64,000 nt of DNA from Flavobacteriales bacterium UBA952. GTDB taxonomy: Bacteria; Bacteroidota; Bacteroidia; Flavobacteriales_D; Crocinitomicaceae. The notes beneath the pieces are model-generated. The model was not told the DNA's origin. It ran no database searches and saw only the letters and a program-made list of their open reading frames with translations. The stretch spans positions 159,919 to 223,918 of the forward strand of contig DBCS01000009.1 of the NCBI GenBank assembly GCA_002293185.1, given 5' to 3'. Made by a program: the position numbers and the translations under genes. This document shows positions 51,638 through 60,678 of this stretch, piece by piece; the stretch's first letter is position 1, and each line of letters starts with the position of its first letter.

Positions 51638-52648
51638 ATGATTCAAACAGACATTATCATTATTGGTGCAGGCCCTGTTGGCTTATTTACTGTTTTCGAG
51701 GCTGGCTTGCTCAAATTGCGTTGCCACCTCATCGATTCGCTACCCCAACCTGGTGGTCAGTGCTCCGAAATTTATCCTAAAAAACCGATTTACGATATCC
51801 CGGGTTTTCCGTCAATTCTTGCTGGAGAACTCATCGATAATCTGATGGAACAAGCGGCTCCTTTTAAACCAGGTTTCACCCTTGGCGAAGCTGCATTGAG
51901 TATTACCAAAGACGAAGAAGGTCAGTTTATTGTAACCACGGTGAGGGGCACTGCCCACCGAGCTCCGATTGTCATGATTGCAGGTGGGCTTGGCGTATTT
52001 GAACCGCGAAAACCCCCTATTGCGAATATTACTGACTTTGAAGATAAAGGCGTGGAGTATATCATCAGAAATCCTGAAATGTACCAAGACAAAGTATGCG
52101 TAATTGCCGGTGGCGGAGATTCTGCTTTAGATTGGTCCATCTATTTAGCCGAACGAAAAATTGCCAAGCGCGTTATCTTGGTGCACCGCAGTAGCTCTTT
52201 TCGTGGGCACCTAGACTCTGTACAAAGAGTCATTGACATGGCTGAAAGCGGTGAAATCGACCTCGTGACGGAAGCTGAGGTAACGGGCTTACAAGGCACT
52301 GACCATTTGGAGTATGTGCTGGTCACGCACCAAAAAGACGGCGAACACAGCATACCAGCTGATCATTTTATTCCACTTTTCGGGCTCAAACCAAGTCTTG
52401 GACCAATTGCAGATTGGGGCTTAGAAATTGAAAAGAGTGCCATCAAAGTCAATACACTGGACTACTCCACAAATATCCCAGGTATTTACGCAATTGGCGA
52501 TGTCAATTCCTACGAGAATAAACTCAAACTCATTCTCTGTGGTTTCCATGAAGGAACATTAGCTGTACAGTCTGCCTTTGCACGCATTCATCCAGAAAAA
52601 AAGAATGTTTTGAAATATACTACTGTAAATGGTATAAATGGTTTTTAA
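51638..52648 (+). CDS. Thioredoxin reductase-like ferredoxin-NADP+ reductase
   Basis: A 336-residue FAD protein. 'IIIIGAGPVGLFTVFEAGL' is the FAD fold, 'GGQCSEIYPKKPIYDIPGFP' the flavin-contact segment, 'VCVIAGGGDSALDWSIYLAE' the NADPH fold and 'IPGIYAIGDVNSYENKLKL' the second FAD site. The CxxC of thioredoxin reductases is missing: the NADPH domain reads GGGDSALDW. This marks it as the TrxR-like ferredoxin/flavodoxin-NADP reductase found in Firmicutes and Bacteroidota. The ATG at 51638 follows a possible TTG four codons earlier. Confidence 0.92.
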   Translation: MIQTDIIIIGAGPVGLFTVFEAGLLKLRCHLIDSLPQPGGQCSEIYPKKPIYDIPGFPSILAGELIDNLMEQAAPFKPGFTLGEAALSITKDEEGQFIVTTVRGTAHRAPIVMIAGGLGVFEPRKPPIANITDFEDKGVEYIIRNPEMYQDKVCVIAGGGDSALDWSIYLAERKIAKRVILVHRSSSFRGHLDSVQRVIDMAESGEIDLVTEAEVTGLQGTDHLEYVLVTHQKDGEHSIPADHFIPLFGLKPSLGPIADWGLEIEKSAIKVNTLDYSTNIPGIYAIGDVNSYENKLKLILCGFHEGTLAVQSAFARIHPEKKNVLKYTTVNGINGF

Positions 52649-52651
52649 TAG

Positions 52652-53989
52652 ATGAAAAACAGAACGGTAAATGCGGTTGCCATTTTAGGCATAATTTCCA
52701 TTCTGAGCATTTTAATTGTTCAGTTTGTTTGGATTCAAAACACACGTCAATTACAACAAGAGTATATCAATATTCAGCAGCGTGAGGATAGCCTGAATCT
52801 CAGAGAGTTCGCTCAGCAAGCCAGGACAGCTTTGCGCAATGTCCTTACATCTGTGCATCAAAATGAAGAGCCAAGCGCTGTATACGGCGCCATCAAGCAA
52901 ATCAGTTATCAGCACTATACAGTAGATATCAACGACGAAATTCAACCTTTTTACCTAGAAACACTCCTAAAAAAAGAATTCTACCTGCAAGATATCCAAC
53001 AGGACTTCCTATTTGGTATTTACGACTGCTTTACCGATTCGATATCGCTCTCTGGTTTATATGTATTTGACAGCGATTCAATTTATGCCAAACAAGTACA
53101 ACAGACCAAAGGAATTACTCCGGAAAGCCTCAACCTCACCAAAGATGGGCATTATTTTACGGTATATTTTCCAAATCTTCAACTCGATCAAATAAAAGCG
53201 GCCTCTAGCTTTTCGCCTATGGTGTATCTCATAATCGTCGTTATTTTCGTGGTGGTATTTTTTGCATTTAGTTTGGGTATAATTATTCGTCAAAAAAGAC
53301 TCTCTGAGGTCAAGAATGATTTCATTAATAACATGACCCATGAGCTCAAAACGCCCATCTCTACCATTAGTCTTTCTAGTGAATTATTATTACGGCTAGA
53401 AGACAACGCCGACCCCGACAGAATGCGTAAATACGCAAGTATCATTTACAAAGAAAATAAACGCCTAGAAAAACAAGTTGAACGCGTACTCAATATTGCC
53501 CAACTCGATAAAGACAAAGTAACCCTGAACAAAGAAACCGTGTCGCTTTTTAGCATCCTCAATGATGTTAAAGAAAACTTTGAATTCAATCAAGCTACTG
53601 GAGGCGGTCAACTATCCCTACAGAAAGAGACAGAAAACGAGATGCTTGTTGGAGATCCTGTACACCTTACTAATGTGCTTTTTAACCTCGTCGATAATGC
53701 GGTAAAATATTGTAAAAATATTCCTGTTATTCTCATTACTATTAAAACCGAGAAAGAAGGTTACCGTATTGACATCCAAGACAACGGCATTGGCATCAAA
53801 AAAGAGGACCTGCGCTTGATATTTGATAAATTTTATCGGGTTCCGACAGGGAACATACACGACGTTAAAGGCTTCGGGCTAGGCCTTTATTATGTCAAGC
53901 TTATTATTGAGGCCCACAAGGGTAAAATAGATGCCAAAAGCACGCTTGACAAAGGCACCACTTTTAGCATATGGTTACCTGCGCGGTAA
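52652..53989 (+). CDS. Membrane sensor histidine kinase (orphan)
   Basis: A 445-residue sensor kinase with two membrane helices (about 7-29 and 190-212: 'VYLIIVVIFVVVFFAFSLGI') enclosing a periplasmic sensor region of about 160 residues of no known family. The HisKA motif is 'NNMTHELKTPISTISLSSEL' and the ATP-binding domain has 'LFNLVDNAVKYCK', 'DIQDNGIGIKKEDL' and 'GFGLGLYYVKLI'. No response regulator follows; the next gene is convergent. It is the last gene of the run starting at msrC and begins 3 bases after the reductase gene. Confidence 0.93.
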   Translation: MKNRTVNAVAILGIISILSILIVQFVWIQNTRQLQQEYINIQQREDSLNLREFAQQARTALRNVLTSVHQNEEPSAVYGAIKQISYQHYTVDINDEIQPFYLETLLKKEFYLQDIQQDFLFGIYDCFTDSISLSGLYVFDSDSIYAKQVQQTKGITPESLNLTKDGHYFTVYFPNLQLDQIKAASSFSPMVYLIIVVIFVVVFFAFSLGIIIRQKRLSEVKNDFINNMTHELKTPISTISLSSELLLRLEDNADPDRMRKYASIIYKENKRLEKQVERVLNIAQLDKDKVTLNKETVSLFSILNDVKENFEFNQATGGGQLSLQKETENEMLVGDPVHLTNVLFNLVDNAVKYCKNIPVILITIKTEKEGYRIDIQDNGIGIKKEDLRLIFDKFYRVPTGNIHDVKGFGLGLYYVKLIIEAHKGKIDAKSTLDKGTTFSIWLPAR

Positions 53990-54373
53990 TTTTCCTATCC
54001 GGATTAAAGTTGCATCGGGTTGCGGATAGTGCCCCTTACGAAGGATTGTTTTTGTTCGAGGACTCAATATGAACTGTTCTGGGATACCCGACTGTTCTCG
54101 AGGAGCTGTCAGGATCAAATCCTGCTCAGCAATTTCGAATGTATAACCTGAAGCGTAACTATACGTCCCGATTTCCAACTTTAAACTATCTCGACTAATA
54201 TACACCTTAAGATCACACTTGGATACAGTATTTGTACCCTGCCCAAATTTTACTTCGTAACTAGGTATTTGCCCAGTGTAAATTCCTCGATATTTACGCT
54301 TTAATGTCTGTGCGGTAAGCTGTGTAAAACTTATGGAAAAAAGCAGCAACAAGAGGCATTTAGAACACTTCAT
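53975..54373 (-). CDS. Small exported hypothetical protein
   Basis: A 132-residue protein of no family that I recognise. The signal peptide 'LLLLLFSISFTQLTAQ' supports the start at 54373, not the longer frame to 54409. The mature part is beta-rich ('YRGIYTGQIPSYEVKFGQGT', 'IGTYSYASGYTFEIAEQDLI') with a basic end. It may be a small lipocalin-like or calycin-like periplasmic protein, but this is a guess. Its 3' end overlaps the convergent kinase gene by 15 bases, and it is divergent from thyA. Confidence 0.62.
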   Translation of the reverse strand: MKCSKCLLLLLFSISFTQLTAQTLKRKYRGIYTGQIPSYEVKFGQGTNTVSKCDLKVYISRDSLKLEIGTYSYASGYTFEIAEQDLILTAPREQSGIPEQFILSPRTKTILRKGHYPQPDATLIRIGKLPRR

Positions 54374-54419
54374 AAGGCTAAAATAATTACTATTTTCGTA
54401 GCCAAGCAAGTTTTTGTCA

Positions 54420-55214
54420 ATGAAACAATACCACGACCTCCTCTCTCATATTCTAAAACACGGTGTTCAAAAAGAAGACCGCACTGGAACGGGCACTATT
54501 TCCGTATTTGGTTATCAAATGCGCTTTGACCTCTCTGAAGGTTTTCCGTGCATTACTACTAAAAAATTGCACCTTCGTTCTATTATTCATGAACTGCTCT
54601 GGTTTTTGAAAGGGGAAACAAATATTGCTTATCTCAAAGAAAACGGTGTCAGTATTTGGGATGAATGGGCCGACGAAAATGGAGAACTCGGGCCAGTTTA
54701 CGGCTCACAATGGCGAAGTTGGCCAACGGCAAATGGCGAACATATCGATCAAATCCAACAAGTCGTAGACCAAATCAAGCACAACCCAGACTCCCGACGC
54801 ATTATCGTTTCAGCCTGGAATGTCGGTGAAATCCCACAAATGAAATTGCCGCCTTGTCATGCTTTTTTTCAATTTTATGTCGCTAATGGTAAATTAAGCT
54901 GTCAATTGTATCAACGCAGTGCCGATACATTTTTGGGTGTCCCTTTCAACATCGCTTCCTACGCTCTTCTGACCATGATGATGGCGCAAGTTTGTGGTCT
55001 TCAGGCCGGAGATTTCATCCATACACTTGGTGATGCGCACTTGTATAGCAACCACATCGAGCAAACAAAACTGCAACTCAGCCGTGACTTCCGACCTTTG
55101 CCCATCATGCGCATCAATCCTGAAGTGAAAAATCTTTTCGACTTCAAGTTCGAAGACTTTGAGCTGCTCAACTACGATCCGCATCCGCACATCAAAGCAG
55201 CAGTCGCTATATGA
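54420..55214 (+). CDS. thyA: Thymidylate synthase
   Basis: A 264-residue ThyA, the same length as the E. coli enzyme, which methylates dUMP with methylene-tetrahydrofolate and leaves dihydrofolate. Motifs: 'DRTGTGTISVFGYQMRFDL', 'ELLWFLKGETNI', 'GPVYGSQWRSW', active Cys146 in 'LPPCHAFFQFYV', 'QRSADTFLGVPFNIASYALL' and 'GDAHLYSNH'. The ATG at 54420 is the family start. It overlaps folA by 4 bases. Confidence 0.98.
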   Translation: MKQYHDLLSHILKHGVQKEDRTGTGTISVFGYQMRFDLSEGFPCITTKKLHLRSIIHELLWFLKGETNIAYLKENGVSIWDEWADENGELGPVYGSQWRSWPTANGEHIDQIQQVVDQIKHNPDSRRIIVSAWNVGEIPQMKLPPCHAFFQFYVANGKLSCQLYQRSADTFLGVPFNIASYALLTMMMAQVCGLQAGDFIHTLGDAHLYSNHIEQTKLQLSRDFRPLPIMRINPEVKNLFDFKFEDFELLNYDPHPHIKAAVAI

Positions 55215-55720
55215 TCAACTCGCTCTCCTTAATAGCTGCGCTAGATGCCAACAATGGCATTGGCAAAGACAACGACCTCATGTGGAATTTGCCAGCCGAT
55301 ATGCAATTTTTCAAAGAGACCACCAAAGGACATGTCGTGATTATGGGTCGTAAAAACTACGATTCCATTCCCGAAAGGTTTCGTCCATTGCCTGGGCGCA
55401 GCAATGTAGTACTGAGCAGACAAGCCAATTTTGAGGCACCAGGATGCACCGTTTACGATTCTTTGGAAACCTGTTTGCAAAACATAAAACTGCAAGAAGG
55501 CCAAAAAGCATTCATCATTGGAGGCGCTCAAATTTATCAGCTCGCCTTAAAAAGCAACCTAGTTAATGAAATATACCTGACGCATATCGAAAAGGTGTAT
55601 CATGCCGACACTTTCTTTCCAGATTTTACTGCTGCTCACTACCAAAAAACCCTGGTTTTTAAACACCCTATAGACGACAAACACGAAGCAAACTTTGAGG
55701 TGTATAAGTACACCAAATGA
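55211..55720 (+). CDS. folA: Dihydrofolate reductase
   Basis: A 169-residue DHFR that regenerates tetrahydrofolate after the ThyA reaction. Motifs: 'SLIAALDANNGIGKDNDLMW' with the Met20-type loop, 'FFKETTKGHVVIMGRKNYDSIP', 'RPLPGRSNVVLSRQ' and 'AFIIGGAQIYQLAL'. It overlaps thyA by the ATGA junction, the classical coupling of the two enzymes. Its stop abuts directly on the stop of the convergent rsmE gene, leaving no intergenic terminator. Confidence 0.97.
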   Translation: MINSLSLIAALDANNGIGKDNDLMWNLPADMQFFKETTKGHVVIMGRKNYDSIPERFRPLPGRSNVVLSRQANFEAPGCTVYDSLETCLQNIKLQEGQKAFIIGGAQIYQLALKSNLVNEIYLTHIEKVYHADTFFPDFTAAHYQKTLVFKHPIDDKHEANFEVYKYTK

Positions 55721-56404
55721 TTATAAATCAGTAAGGAAGGCGGTTGTAGCCAGCAGCGCCGCTGTTTCTGTTCTGAGTCTAAAAGAACTCATTTCAACGG
55801 CTTGGTATCCTGACTCAAGCAAGACCTTTATTTCTTTCGCAGAAAAATCTCCTTCCGGACCTATCAAAAATGGAAATCCCTGAGCTAAGCCACTCCAACC
55901 AATCTTTTTTCCATCTTGACAATGACCAAAATAACCTTTCGGGTGCTTGATTACGAAATCTGCTAAGGGTTGTAATACTTCAATTTCTGGCAAATAGTAT
56001 CTTTTGGATTGTTTCATAGCGGCAATGGCTATTTTTTGGAGGCGTTCCATGTTTACCTGTTTTCTTTCACTGTGATCGCACAGTAGAAAAGAAAGTTTTG
56101 ATAAACCCAATTCTGTCGCTTTTTCTAAATACCATTCAATACGGTCCATATTTTTCGTTGGCGCCATAGCTATATGAAGGGTTGGCGTTTGCTCATAAAA
56201 ATGACGCGTCTCTATGCGAACAACGGAACGTTTTGGGTGTGCATCTTCAAGTACTGTTATTGCATGCAGCCCTCTACCGTTGATCAGTTCAATTCGATCG
56301 CCCACTTGCATCCGAAGTACCTTAGTGCAGTGTTTTGATTCTTCTTCGCTGAGTTGATAATGCGAGTGGTCTTGTTGAAGGCTAAGGGCATAAAAGGTAC
56401 TCAT
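55721..56404 (-). CDS. rsmE: 16S rRNA (uracil1498-N3)-methyltransferase RsmE
   Basis: A 227-residue SPOUT methyltransferase that modifies U1498 of 16S rRNA in the assembled small subunit. An N-terminal PUA-like domain ('HYQLSEEESKHCTKVLRMQVGD', shortened) is followed by the knot: 'TKNMDRIEWYLEKATELGLS', 'LIGPEGDFSAKEI' and 'FRLRTETAALLATTAFL'. The length is normal for Bacteroidota. It overlaps holA by 4 bases (ATGA). Confidence 0.95.
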   Translation of the reverse strand: MSTFYALSLQQDHSHYQLSEEESKHCTKVLRMQVGDRIELINGRGLHAITVLEDAHPKRSVVRIETRHFYEQTPTLHIAMAPTKNMDRIEWYLEKATELGLSKLSFLLCDHSERKQVNMERLQKIAIAAMKQSKRYYLPEIEVLQPLADFVIKHPKGYFGHCQDGKKIGWSGLAQGFPFLIGPEGDFSAKEIKVLLESGYQAVEMSSFRLRTETAALLATTAFLTDL

Positions 56405-57402
56405 GCGTACAAGATTTGAAAAACCAATTCTTTGAGTAATTCCGCACTATTCGTTTGGCTATTGCCCATTCCTTTTGCTTTGAGGTCGTACTCGTGCAAT
56501 AAGGCAATAATGGCAGCAATTTTTTTAGGGTCGTAGTGCTGTCGATTGGCTAGCAGTTCTCCGGCCACAAACGGATGTACGCCCACGCTACTCGCAATGC
56601 CCTCGCGGGTTTTATTGGGGGTAAAATGTACGCGCATGAGCTGTGAAAAATACTTGAAAAATGCGGGGATTATAACGACAAGCTCCCCTGCTTTAGGGTT
56701 GTAGTCAAAGTACTGAACAATTTTAAAGGCTTTGTCTGCTTGCTTTTGAGCAACTGCATTGACCAACTCAAAAATATTATAGTCTTTAGAAATACCAATG
56801 TGTTGTTCAATATGCTGTTCATTGATTTGGGCATTTGAGCCCAATACGATGCGGAGTTTTTCGATTTCATTGGCAATTCGACCGAGATCTGCACCTAAAA
56901 ACTCGGCTAAAAGCATTGTTGCTTTACCGTTGATCTGCATGGCTTGAGTTCGAACGTATTTTGCAATCCATTCTGGTAATTGATAGTCTCGTACTTTATC
57001 TGATTTAAAAATCAGGCCATTTTTTGCAAAGTTTTTGAGGATTTTTTTTCTGGCATCAAAAGATTTGTGCTTGTAACAAACCACAAATACAGTAGTCGGA
57101 CTTGGTGTTAAGCTGTATGCTTCTAGTGCTTCTAAGTGCTTGAAATCTTGGGCTTCTTTTAAGATAACCAAACGTCGCTCAGCCATCATTGGATATGCCT
57201 TAAGTTCACTTTGTAATGCCAAGAGTTCAGCATCTTTTCCGTAAAGAATAGTTTGGTTAAAATCTCGCTCGTGCTCCTCGAGAACATGCTGTTGAAAAGC
57301 CTCTGTGATTAAATCTATGTAATATGATTCCTCGCCATGTAAAAAATATAGCGGGACAAACTTTTTAGCCTGCAGTTCTTTGATAATTAGGCTTGCGTCC
57401 AT
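56401..57402 (-). CDS. holA: DNA polymerase III delta subunit
   Basis: A 333-residue clamp-loader subunit that opens the sliding clamp. The N-terminal AAA+-like domain lacks a working P-loop, as usual: 'VPLYFLHGEESYYIDLITEAF' (shortened), 'YPMMAERRLVILKEAQDF', 'VVCYKHKSFDARKKILKNF'. The middle and C-terminal helical parts include 'LGADLGRIANEIEKLRI', 'NIFELVNAVAQKQADKAF' and 'YDLKAKGMGNSQTNSAELLKEL' (shortened). It overlaps pepT by 16 bases and rsmE by 4. Confidence 0.93.
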   Translation of the reverse strand: MDASLIIKELQAKKFVPLYFLHGEESYYIDLITEAFQQHVLEEHERDFNQTILYGKDAELLALQSELKAYPMMAERRLVILKEAQDFKHLEALEAYSLTPSPTTVFVVCYKHKSFDARKKILKNFAKNGLIFKSDKVRDYQLPEWIAKYVRTQAMQINGKATMLLAEFLGADLGRIANEIEKLRIVLGSNAQINEQHIEQHIGISKDYNIFELVNAVAQKQADKAFKIVQYFDYNPKAGELVVIIPAFFKYFSQLMRVHFTPNKTREGIASSVGVHPFVAGELLANRQHYDPKKIAAIIALLHEYDLKAKGMGNSQTNSAELLKELVFQILYA

Positions 57403-58640
57403 GGATGCTTTTCCCAGATTTGAACGAGTTCAACAAGCGTATCGATGGCTTTTTCCATGTCTTGAACGCTTACATATTCTAATTTTGAATGGATGGCCAT
57501 TTCACCGGTAAAAATATTTGGGCATGGAAGCCCCATAAACGAAAGACGCGAGCCGTCGGTACCACCCCGAATAATAGCGCGTTTTGGGTTCAGTCCAGCA
57601 TTGTGAATGGCTTTCTCGGCGTAGTCTGCCACAAAAGGAACAGTCACTAGCACTTCTTTCATGTTGCGATATTGCTCTTGCACACTCAGTTCAAAACGCG
57701 CTCCAGGGTAGCTGGCTACAATTTGCTGGGCAAGAGCCTTCAGGATTTGTGGATAAGTCTCTAAGAGTTGGGTGTCGTGGTCTCGGAGAATAAGTTGTAC
57801 GCTGGCCTTTTCTAAGCCCCCTTCTATTGCGGTAGGATGCACAAATCCTTCGCGATTCGAGGTGGTTTCTGGCGACCATTTATCTTTGGGAAGCGCCGCT
57901 ACAAATTCAGAGGCAAGCTTGATGGCATTCACCATTTTGCCTTTGGCGTAACCTGGATGCGCACTCACGCCATGAAAAATGACTGTAGCTGCATCGGCAG
58001 AAAAAGTTTCGTCTTCGATATCGCCTAGTGGGCCGCCATCTAGGGTGTAGCCAAAATCTGCGTTTAACTTTTGCATATCTAGCTGCTCTACCCCTCGGCC
58101 TACTTCTTCGTCAGGGGTAAATAAAATGCGGATAGGTCCGTGTTTGACTTCTGGGTGCGCCATTAAATACACGGCAAGTTCCATAATGATAGAGACCCCG
58201 GCTTTGTCGTCTGCACCTAAAAGGGTGCATCCACTTGCGGTAATGAGGTCATCGCCAATTTTTTTTAATAAGTATGGATGATCATCTGTATGCAGGACTT
58301 GATTTGGATCGTCTGGTAGGATAATTGGCGCACCGGAGTAATTGGCGTGCAAAATAGGCTTTACGTTCGTGCCACTGCAATCAGGAGCGGTATCCATGTG
58401 CGAGCAAAAGCATATAGTTGGCAAGGCATGAGTAACATTGGAGGGAATAGTGGCAAAGACATAAGACCATTCGTCGACTTCAACATCTTGAAGTCCTAAT
58501 TTTTGGAGTTCATCATGTAAAATCAAAGCGAGATCACGTTGCTTGTCACTAGATGGAAAGGTTCTAGAGGTGGGGTCTGAGGTGGTATCGATTTGAACAT
58601 AGCGCATGAAACGCTCGGCCACGTTGTATTTTGTCGACAT
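57387..58640 (-). CDS. pepT: Peptidase T (tripeptide aminopeptidase)
   Basis: A 417-residue M20 zinc peptidase that removes the N-terminal residue from tripeptides in the cytosol. Motifs: 'RYVQIDTTSDPTSRTFPSS', 'FCSHMDTAPDCSGTNVKP' (zinc His/Asp), 'LLGADDKAGVSIIMELA', 'ILFTPDEEVGRGVEQLD' (catalytic Glu) and 'IIRGGTDGSRLSFMGLPCPN'. The length is normal. It heads the pepT-holA-rsmE overlapping cluster. TATTTTTG lies 15 bases before the ATG. Confidence 0.97.
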   Translation of the reverse strand: MSTKYNVAERFMRYVQIDTTSDPTSRTFPSSDKQRDLALILHDELQKLGLQDVEVDEWSYVFATIPSNVTHALPTICFCSHMDTAPDCSGTNVKPILHANYSGAPIILPDDPNQVLHTDDHPYLLKKIGDDLITASGCTLLGADDKAGVSIIMELAVYLMAHPEVKHGPIRILFTPDEEVGRGVEQLDMQKLNADFGYTLDGGPLGDIEDETFSADAATVIFHGVSAHPGYAKGKMVNAIKLASEFVAALPKDKWSPETTSNREGFVHPTAIEGGLEKASVQLILRDHDTQLLETYPQILKALAQQIVASYPGARFELSVQEQYRNMKEVLVTVPFVADYAEKAIHNAGLNPKRAIIRGGTDGSRLSFMGLPCPNIFTGEMAIHSKLEYVSVQDMEKAIDTLVELVQIWEKHPWTQA

Positions 58641-58682
58641 GAAAATATTTTAGCCAAAAATACAAAGAAAAGCGCAATAGTC

Positions 58683-59561
58683 TTAGGGAATCATGTTACT
58701 CAACTCTTGGAGTTCGGCAACTTTTTGTGCAGAGCCTACTTGCTGAAATGCATGGATCAAATTCGCAAGCATTCGCTTTAAAATAGCCGAATTGGAACAA
58801 GGTTCAAAAAAACTTCGGTCTAGTTGTAGGTGTATGCCTTGAATAAATGCCTTGATTTCAGCGGCATCAAAAATGCTGCCTTTCGAAAAAGCGTTTATAT
58901 AAAACAATACCCCGTAATCATCATCTTCTTTCTTTAACCCAAATGCAGAATGTTTGCTATCCATGTATGCCAAAACAAAATGATTAGGCAAGTTTACACC
59001 GTAAATGGGCAAGTCTAAAGATTGTGCAATAACACTATAAATAAGACACAAACTCAATGGATTTCCTTTGCGACTTTCCAATACGGTATTGATGTAGGAG
59101 TTTGCAGGTGTATGGTAATTCTGACTTTCTCCTCTGAAACGATGCATCCCGAAAAAAATGCGGTTAAAGATCTTGACTTGTTCAAAAGCTGTTTGATGGT
59201 CGTTGAGCTCTAGCCAAATATCGCGCCGAATTGCCTGAATGCGTTCATGTAATAAAGCTGCGTCTAAACCTGGATACTGATATTTGGCAATAATAATAGC
59301 GCCACTCAGCAAATCTTTGTCAGGAGCTTGTAACCATGTTTTTAATTGAGCTTTGACGCTTTCAAATTGGATATCGTGAATAAGATTTTCTATACGATCC
59401 TGAAATAGTAAGCCATAATAATCTTGCTCCCAGGATTGCTCTAAAACAGGCAGTACCTCGGAGCCAAACTTTAATAATTCGTCACGAACTTGCTGATAAA
59501 CCAACTCGTCGGGATCGTCAATTAAGCGAACCAAGGCTTGTATTGTAGCATTTGCTTCCAT
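58683..59561 (-). CDS. SirB1-like transglutaminase-fold protein
   Basis: A 292-residue protein of the SirB1/UPF0162 type. Residues 1-90 are HEAT-like helices ('LIDDPDELVYQQVRDELLKF'). The transglutaminase-like core includes 'INTVLESRKGNPLSLCLIYS', with Cys in 'LSLCLIYSVIAQSLDL', and 'VNLPNHFVLAYM', with the His. The Cys-His pair is therefore kept, although no activity is known for the family. The C-terminal part has TPR-like helices. TATTTTTG (59575-59568) lies 6 bases before the ATG. Confidence 0.83.
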   Translation of the reverse strand: MEANATIQALVRLIDDPDELVYQQVRDELLKFGSEVLPVLEQSWEQDYYGLLFQDRIENLIHDIQFESVKAQLKTWLQAPDKDLLSGAIIIAKYQYPGLDAALLHERIQAIRRDIWLELNDHQTAFEQVKIFNRIFFGMHRFRGESQNYHTPANSYINTVLESRKGNPLSLCLIYSVIAQSLDLPIYGVNLPNHFVLAYMDSKHSAFGLKKEDDDYGVLFYINAFSKGSIFDAAEIKAFIQGIHLQLDRSFFEPCSNSAILKRMLANLIHAFQQVGSAQKVAELQELSNMIP

Positions 59562-59681
59562 TCAATACAAAAATAGAAGCTGAACCTACATGAGTTAGCG
59601 GTTGCACAGATCTTTTTCAAGGGTCAAGTGTTAATTCAATGTAACCTTTTAAAATTCCTGACGTTTATTTGTATTCCAAAT

Positions 59682-59726
59682 TAACTTTGCTACAGGTTGA
59701 TTTTAAGAGGCTCTTCGGAGCCTCTT
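59682..59726 (+). promoter_or_regulatory. Promoter-like box followed directly by a terminator hairpin, no gene between
   Basis: TAACTTTG (59682-59689), an exact -7 box, lies 15 bases before a 9-bp perfect stem, AAGAGGCTC (59705-59713) with GAGCCTCTT (59718-59726), capped by TTCG and followed by TTTA. A transcript from about 59694 would be only about 40 nt. A -33 TTTG is lacking, so the promoter is uncertain; the terminator is convincing. The hairpin may instead serve the minus-strand gene that ends at 59728. The rest of 59562-59681 shows nothing that I can name. Confidence 0.5.
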
Positions 59727-59727
59727 T

Positions 59728-60678
59728 TTATTTGAATGCACTACAAAAATCACGTACCAGATAAGTGAGCGCTTTGCCAACTATCAAATCTTCTTTATCA
59801 TCGCAAGGCGCGGCCTCTGTGAGGTTCAGATAAGCAATGTGAGGGCGAGTATGACCTAATTTGAGAATGAGACTTCTGATTTGATCAAGAGACCACCCCG
59901 AAGGACTACACGCTGAACTCGGCATATGGGCTATGGCGTCCATGTCTATTTCTATTCCAACGGCGTGGTGTTGATGCTGTATAAAACTGAGTACGTCGTC
60001 TGTTAATTGATAAGGCCCTTGTAAATAATCCTCATAAAAGCGAGCAGTTACTTGGGGTTTTAATAGTTGTGATCTTAAATACGTATTGTTAAATGCTTCG
60101 TGTAAACCAAAAACACCGTACTGCTCAATGAGCCCCTCCTGCAAAGCATAGGAAAAAGAATTGCCACTATGCCTGTTATCTGTTAACCTGAGATCAGCAT
60201 GTGCGTCTATATTCACCACGCTTAGTTTGCCTTTCGAAGATGCCCAACGCATGATTGGCAATGCATTATTGTGTCCGCCTCCAACTACAATAGGAATTTG
60301 ATGCGGGCCAACATATGTGGTCAATACCTCATACAGCATGGCATCAAGCTCACGAACCAACACCATGGCATCCGGACGATCCGTTGCTGGCCTTAATTGC
60401 TTCATTTGACCCAAAAAAGTGAGTTGATCCAGAGCAGTTTCGTTATGAAATTGCGTATTGAAAAATACTTTTGAAAATGCCGCAAAAGCATTTTCACTGC
60501 CTGGACGACCAAGATTAGCCAATGGCCCAACATTTTCTGCTATGCCAATAAGTACGTATTTAGCCGTACTCGAGGCTCGGTCTGACAAATAATCGCCAAC
60601 CCGTGTTTCACCATTTCTTTTTTGATAGGAGAGTTGACGCTGCTTAGGGTCAAATAATTCAAATTCAAAGGCTTTCAT
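59728..60678 (-). CDS. Arginase/formimidoylglutamase-family ureohydrolase
   Basis: A 316-residue binuclear metal hydrolase of the arginase, agmatinase and formimidoylglutamase family. Metal ligands: His136 ('VVGGGHNNALP'), Asp158, His160 and Asp162 ('NIDAHADLR'), Asp245 and Asp247 ('GIEIDMDAIAHMPSSA', with Glu where Asp is usual). 'RHSGNSFSYALQEG' and 'YLNLTEAAPCDD' fit the HutG-like branch best, which would make glutamate and formamide from formimidoylglutamate. No other histidine-degradation genes are in view, so the substrate is uncertain. It overlaps the thioesterase gene by 4 bases. Confidence 0.82.
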   Translation of the reverse strand: MKAFEFELFDPKQRQLSYQKRNGETRVGDYLSDRASSTAKYVLIGIAENVGPLANLGRPGSENAFAAFSKVFFNTQFHNETALDQLTFLGQMKQLRPATDRPDAMVLVRELDAMLYEVLTTYVGPHQIPIVVGGGHNNALPIMRWASSKGKLSVVNIDAHADLRLTDNRHSGNSFSYALQEGLIEQYGVFGLHEAFNNTYLRSQLLKPQVTARFYEDYLQGPYQLTDDVLSFIQHQHHAVGIEIDMDAIAHMPSSACSPSGWSLDQIRSLILKLGHTRPHIAYLNLTEAAPCDDKEDLIVGKALTYLVRDFCSAFK

